Below, one piece after another: positions 62,006-64,000 of a stretch of 64,000 nucleotides of DNA. Numbering within the stretch: the stretch's first letter is position 1; each line of letters opens with the position of its first letter. Both the position numbers and the translations under genes were made by a program. Below the pieces are notes generated by a model, which saw only the letters and a list, made by a program, of their open reading frames with translations, was not told where the DNA came from and searched no databases. The DNA is taken from positions 248,001-312,000 of the forward strand of contig CALSOO010000006.1 in assembly GCA_943787985.1 (NCBI GenBank). The letters are read 5' to 3'. Source of the stretch: an uncultured Paracoccaceae bacterium. GTDB taxonomy: Bacteria; Pseudomonadota; Alphaproteobacteria; Rhodobacterales; Rhodobacteraceae.

Positions 62006-62536
62006 ATGACGATGTGGGTGTTTGGATACGGGAGCCTTTTATGGAACCCGGGGTTTGAGGTTGCCGAAGAGGTGATCGGGCAACTTGACGGTTATGCGCG
62101 CTCGTTTTGCATGCGCTCTATTCACCATCGGGGCACGGATGAACATCCCGGATTGGTGCTGGCCTTGGATCAATCCGCGGAGGCGTCGTGCCAAGGGGTT
62201 GCGCTTGCTGTGGCGGCCGGACACGAGACCAAGACATTGGAATACCTGCGCGAACGAGAGTTGATTTCGTCGGCGTATTTGGAAAAAAATCTGGATGTAA
62301 CACTTGTGGACGGTCGCAAAATCACAGCCGTGACGTATGTCATTGATGAGACGCACGATCAATATTGTGGGGAATTGGCCCTTGAAGAACAGGCGCAGAT
62401 CATTGCCACCGCCGTCGGCGGGCGAGGCCCGAACACGGAATATCTGTACAACACTGCAACCCATTTGACACAAATCGGACTGCATGATCCGGATTTGGAA
62501 TGGTTGACACAGCGGGTGCGTCACCTGAGTGCATAA
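62006..62536 (+). CDS. Gamma-glutamylcyclotransferase, ChaC-like
   Basis: The 176-residue protein has WVFGYGSLLWNPGF at the start (the substrate-binding GYGSL loop) and YLRERELISSAYLEKNLDV with the likely catalytic Glu, followed by GGRGPNTEYLYNTATHL, all ChaC-family features. It would degrade glutathione to 5-oxoproline and Cys-Gly. AAGGA lies about 9 bases before ATG 62006; ATG 62012 is an alternative. Confidence 0.93.
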   Translation: MTMWVFGYGSLLWNPGFEVAEEVIGQLDGYARSFCMRSIHHRGTDEHPGLVLALDQSAEASCQGVALAVAAGHETKTLEYLRERELISSAYLEKNLDVTLVDGRKITAVTYVIDETHDQYCGELALEEQAQIIATAVGGRGPNTEYLYNTATHLTQIGLHDPDLEWLTQRVRHLSA

Positions 62537-62611
62537 ATCCTTGGCGCACCGCGTCATTTTTCGTTAACTTGTATTCAAGAGCAGAACAAACAGGTCAGAA
62601 GCGAGACGCGC

Positions 62612-63808
62612 ATGGCGCAGCCAGACCAAGAGGCACGACCACAGTTTTCACAGCCCGTACGGCAGATCACCTCGATGCTGCTGGTGCTTGCGTTGGGCGG
62701 CGTTGGGGCTTTCTTTGCCGCGCCGCGCGTGCTGCCTGTATTTCAGGCCAATCCGTATTTGAACGGGTTCATTGTTTTTGTCTTTTTTATCGGGGTGCTT
62801 GCGTGTTTCTGGCAAGTCTTGCAGCTGATCGGATCGGTGCGCTGGATCGAAGCCTTTGCTTCGGAGAGAGCCGACAGCACGACCAAAGCTCCGCAGTTGT
62901 TGGCACCCTTGGCATCCTTGTTGCGCTCACGGGGCGCACGGATGCAAGTCAACGCGTCTTCCACCAGTTCCATTCTGGACTCGGTTGCAACGCGGATTGA
63001 TGAAGCGCGCGAAATTACGCGTTATATCGTTAACCTGTTGATCTTTCTTGGCCTGCTGGGGACGTTTTATGGGTTGGCGACCACGGTCCCGGCTCTTGTG
63101 GATACGATCCGCAGCTTGGCGCCACAAGAAGGGGAGGCAGGTGTAGAGGTCTTTGGTCGCCTTATGGGGGGGCTTGAAAGCCAGTTGAGCGGGATGGGCG
63201 TGGCCTTTGCGTCGTCCCTTTTGGGGCTGGCAGGATCGCTCGTTGTCGGGCTGTTGGAGTTGTTCGCAGGGCACGGTCAGAACCGGTTTTACCGCGAACT
63301 CGAAGAATGGCTTAGCTCCATCACACGGGTCGGGTTCACCTCTGGTGAGGAGGGCACAACCGACCAGATTGCGATGGTGGGCGTGTTGGATCACATGGCC
63401 GAGCAGATGGAATCCCTCCAGCAGATGTTCACCCAATCCGACATCAGCCGGTCTATGGTGGATGAACGACTGGGCACATTGGCGACGTCCATTGAACAAA
63501 TGACGCATCAAATGCAACACGGAGACGCGGAAAATTCCGCTCTGGAACGGGTCGCTGCAGGCCAAGAGCGGTTGATCGCCCACCTTGAAGCCCAAGGGGC
63601 AGGGGGCGGGATTGATGCGGAAAGCCGCATGCGCTTGCGTTCGATTGATGTGCAGATGCTGCGAATTCTCGAAGAGATTTCCGCAGGACGACAAGAAAGC
63701 ATGAGCGCGCTGCACGCAGATATCAGTGCATTGGCACAGGCTTTGTCGCAGCCGAAAGGACAAGTGAGACGCTTGTCAAAAGGCAAAAACACGCCGGGTG
63801 AGGGCTAG
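62612..63808 (+). CDS. MotA/TolQ/ExbB-like proton channel protein with long tail
   Basis: A 398-residue inner-membrane protein. Helices at about 20-45, 50-75, 140-165 (YIVNLLIFLGLLGTFYGLAT) and 190-215 (GVAFASSLLGLAGSLVVGLL); the last two are the conserved MotA/TolQ/ExbB core. The C-terminal 180 residues are a helical, partly coiled-coil cytosolic tail, much longer than in ExbB. It is followed two bases later by a MotB/TolR-like gene, so the two form a stator-type pair. Confidence 0.88.
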   Translation: MAQPDQEARPQFSQPVRQITSMLLVLALGGVGAFFAAPRVLPVFQANPYLNGFIVFVFFIGVLACFWQVLQLIGSVRWIEAFASERADSTTKAPQLLAPLASLLRSRGARMQVNASSTSSILDSVATRIDEAREITRYIVNLLIFLGLLGTFYGLATTVPALVDTIRSLAPQEGEAGVEVFGRLMGGLESQLSGMGVAFASSLLGLAGSLVVGLLELFAGHGQNRFYRELEEWLSSITRVGFTSGEEGTTDQIAMVGVLDHMAEQMESLQQMFTQSDISRSMVDERLGTLATSIEQMTHQMQHGDAENSALERVAAGQERLIAHLEAQGAGGGIDAESRMRLRSIDVQMLRILEEISAGRQESMSALHADISALAQALSQPKGQVRRLSKGKNTPGEG

Positions 63809-63810
63809 GT

Positions 63811-64000
63811 ATGGCCCTGTCGCGACGCACTGGCGCACGGTTTCAGGCGTCGATTTGGCCAGGCTTTGTGGACGCCATGACGGGCTTGTTGTTGGTTTTG
63901 ATGTTTGTTTTGACGATCTTTATGGTGGTTCAGTTTGTCCTGCGCGAAACAATCACAGGACAGGAATCCGAGCTGAACACCCTGGCAGGCGAAGTGGCCG
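63811..64000 (+). CDS. MotB/OmpA-like stator partner, 5' part only
   Basis: The first 63 codons are visible. After a basic N-terminus comes WPGFVDAMTGLLLVLMFVLT, a single transmembrane helix preceded by the Asp conserved in MotB/TolR-type proteins for proton transfer, then a polar helix (RETITGQESELNTLAGEVA) leading out of the window. Peptidoglycan-binding (OmpA-like) sequence would be expected further on but cannot be seen. AGGG precedes ATG 63811. Confidence 0.8.
   Translation, partial: MALSRRTGARFQASIWPGFVDAMTGLLLVLMFVLTIFMVVQFVLRETITGQESELNTLAGEVA

Noticed and set aside
1..64000. tRNA, rRNA and CRISPR arrays
   Set aside because: No cloverleaf-like sequence with a T-loop motif, no rRNA-like stretch and no regularly spaced repeats with unique spacers were found by eye.

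Overview
The window looks like a chromosomal segment of an alphaproteobacterium of the order Rhodobacterales (roseobacter group). The evidence is gene content and order: a 44-residue aa3-type oxidase subunit IV, a Rhodobacterales-style DUF6173 protein, a pyrB operon with a metal-site-less dihydroorotase homologue, the order ETF-QO / TPR protein / ispE / polyprenyl synthase / DUF2007 / methyltransferase, phbA and phbB, and GC-rich genes packed with ATGA-type overlaps. The species cannot be named from the sequence.

Layout. 0-6 kb: a GbsR/MarR-type regulator with two matching palindromic operators, a small exported protein, then a minus-strand pyrimidine/phospholipid operon (pyrB, two unrecognised genes, pyrC-like, plsY, LysE exporter). 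6-14 kb: a uracil-DNA-glycosylase-like protein, LysE exporter, moaB, a two-gene RND efflux system and a DsbD-N-terminal-domain protein. 14-21 kb: YqgE, tsaC-type gene, acyl-CoA dehydrogenase plus coupled metallo-hydrolase, DUF6173, oxidase subunit IV, a lipoprotein, AzlCD. 21-25.8 kb: a molybdenum-cofactor operon fdhD-mobA-mobB-moeA, in which MoeA carries an extra 285-residue N-terminal domain. 25.8-33 kb: an amidinotransferase, a YceI-cytochrome c fusion behind an RBS-masking hairpin, greA, and a three-module peptidoglycan hydrolase. 33-42 kb: ETF-QO (broken by about 12 single-base indels), a biotin-carrier/carboxyltransferase fusion, TPR protein, ispE, polyprenyl synthase and small genes. 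42-47.5 kb: LysR regulator, phbB, phbA, EAL protein, tag, rpsD (two indels). 47.5-55.4 kb: the accessory part, with a 6.9-kb block bounded by two 130-bp direct repeats and holding an IS3 remnant, an Rrf2 regulator, a DUF6525-like gene, a complete family-5 (peptide/nickel) ABC importer and a DMT transporter. 55.5-64 kb: a YqiK/YqiJ (flotillin/NfeD-like) pair, hisC-tyrC-extensin (tyrC frameshifted, extensin with an in-frame TGA), DUF2125, ChaC, and an ExbB/MotA-like plus MotB-like pair cut by the window edge.

How the genes work together: moaB, fdhD, mobA, mobB and moeA serve molybdenum-cofactor assembly. The acyl-CoA dehydrogenase would feed electrons through ETF to ETF-QO. phbA and phbB make 3-hydroxybutyryl-CoA for polyhydroxybutyrate. 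hisC and tyrC belong to histidine/aromatic amino-acid synthesis. ispE and the polyprenyl synthase supply isoprenoids, probably the quinone tail.

Caution on sequence quality: rpsD is essential, yet it carries two +1 indels with the protein otherwise intact. ETF-QO (12 indels) and tyrC (1 indel) show the same pattern. I therefore read these as base-calling or assembly errors rather than gene decay. The in-frame TGA in the extensin gene may have the same cause.
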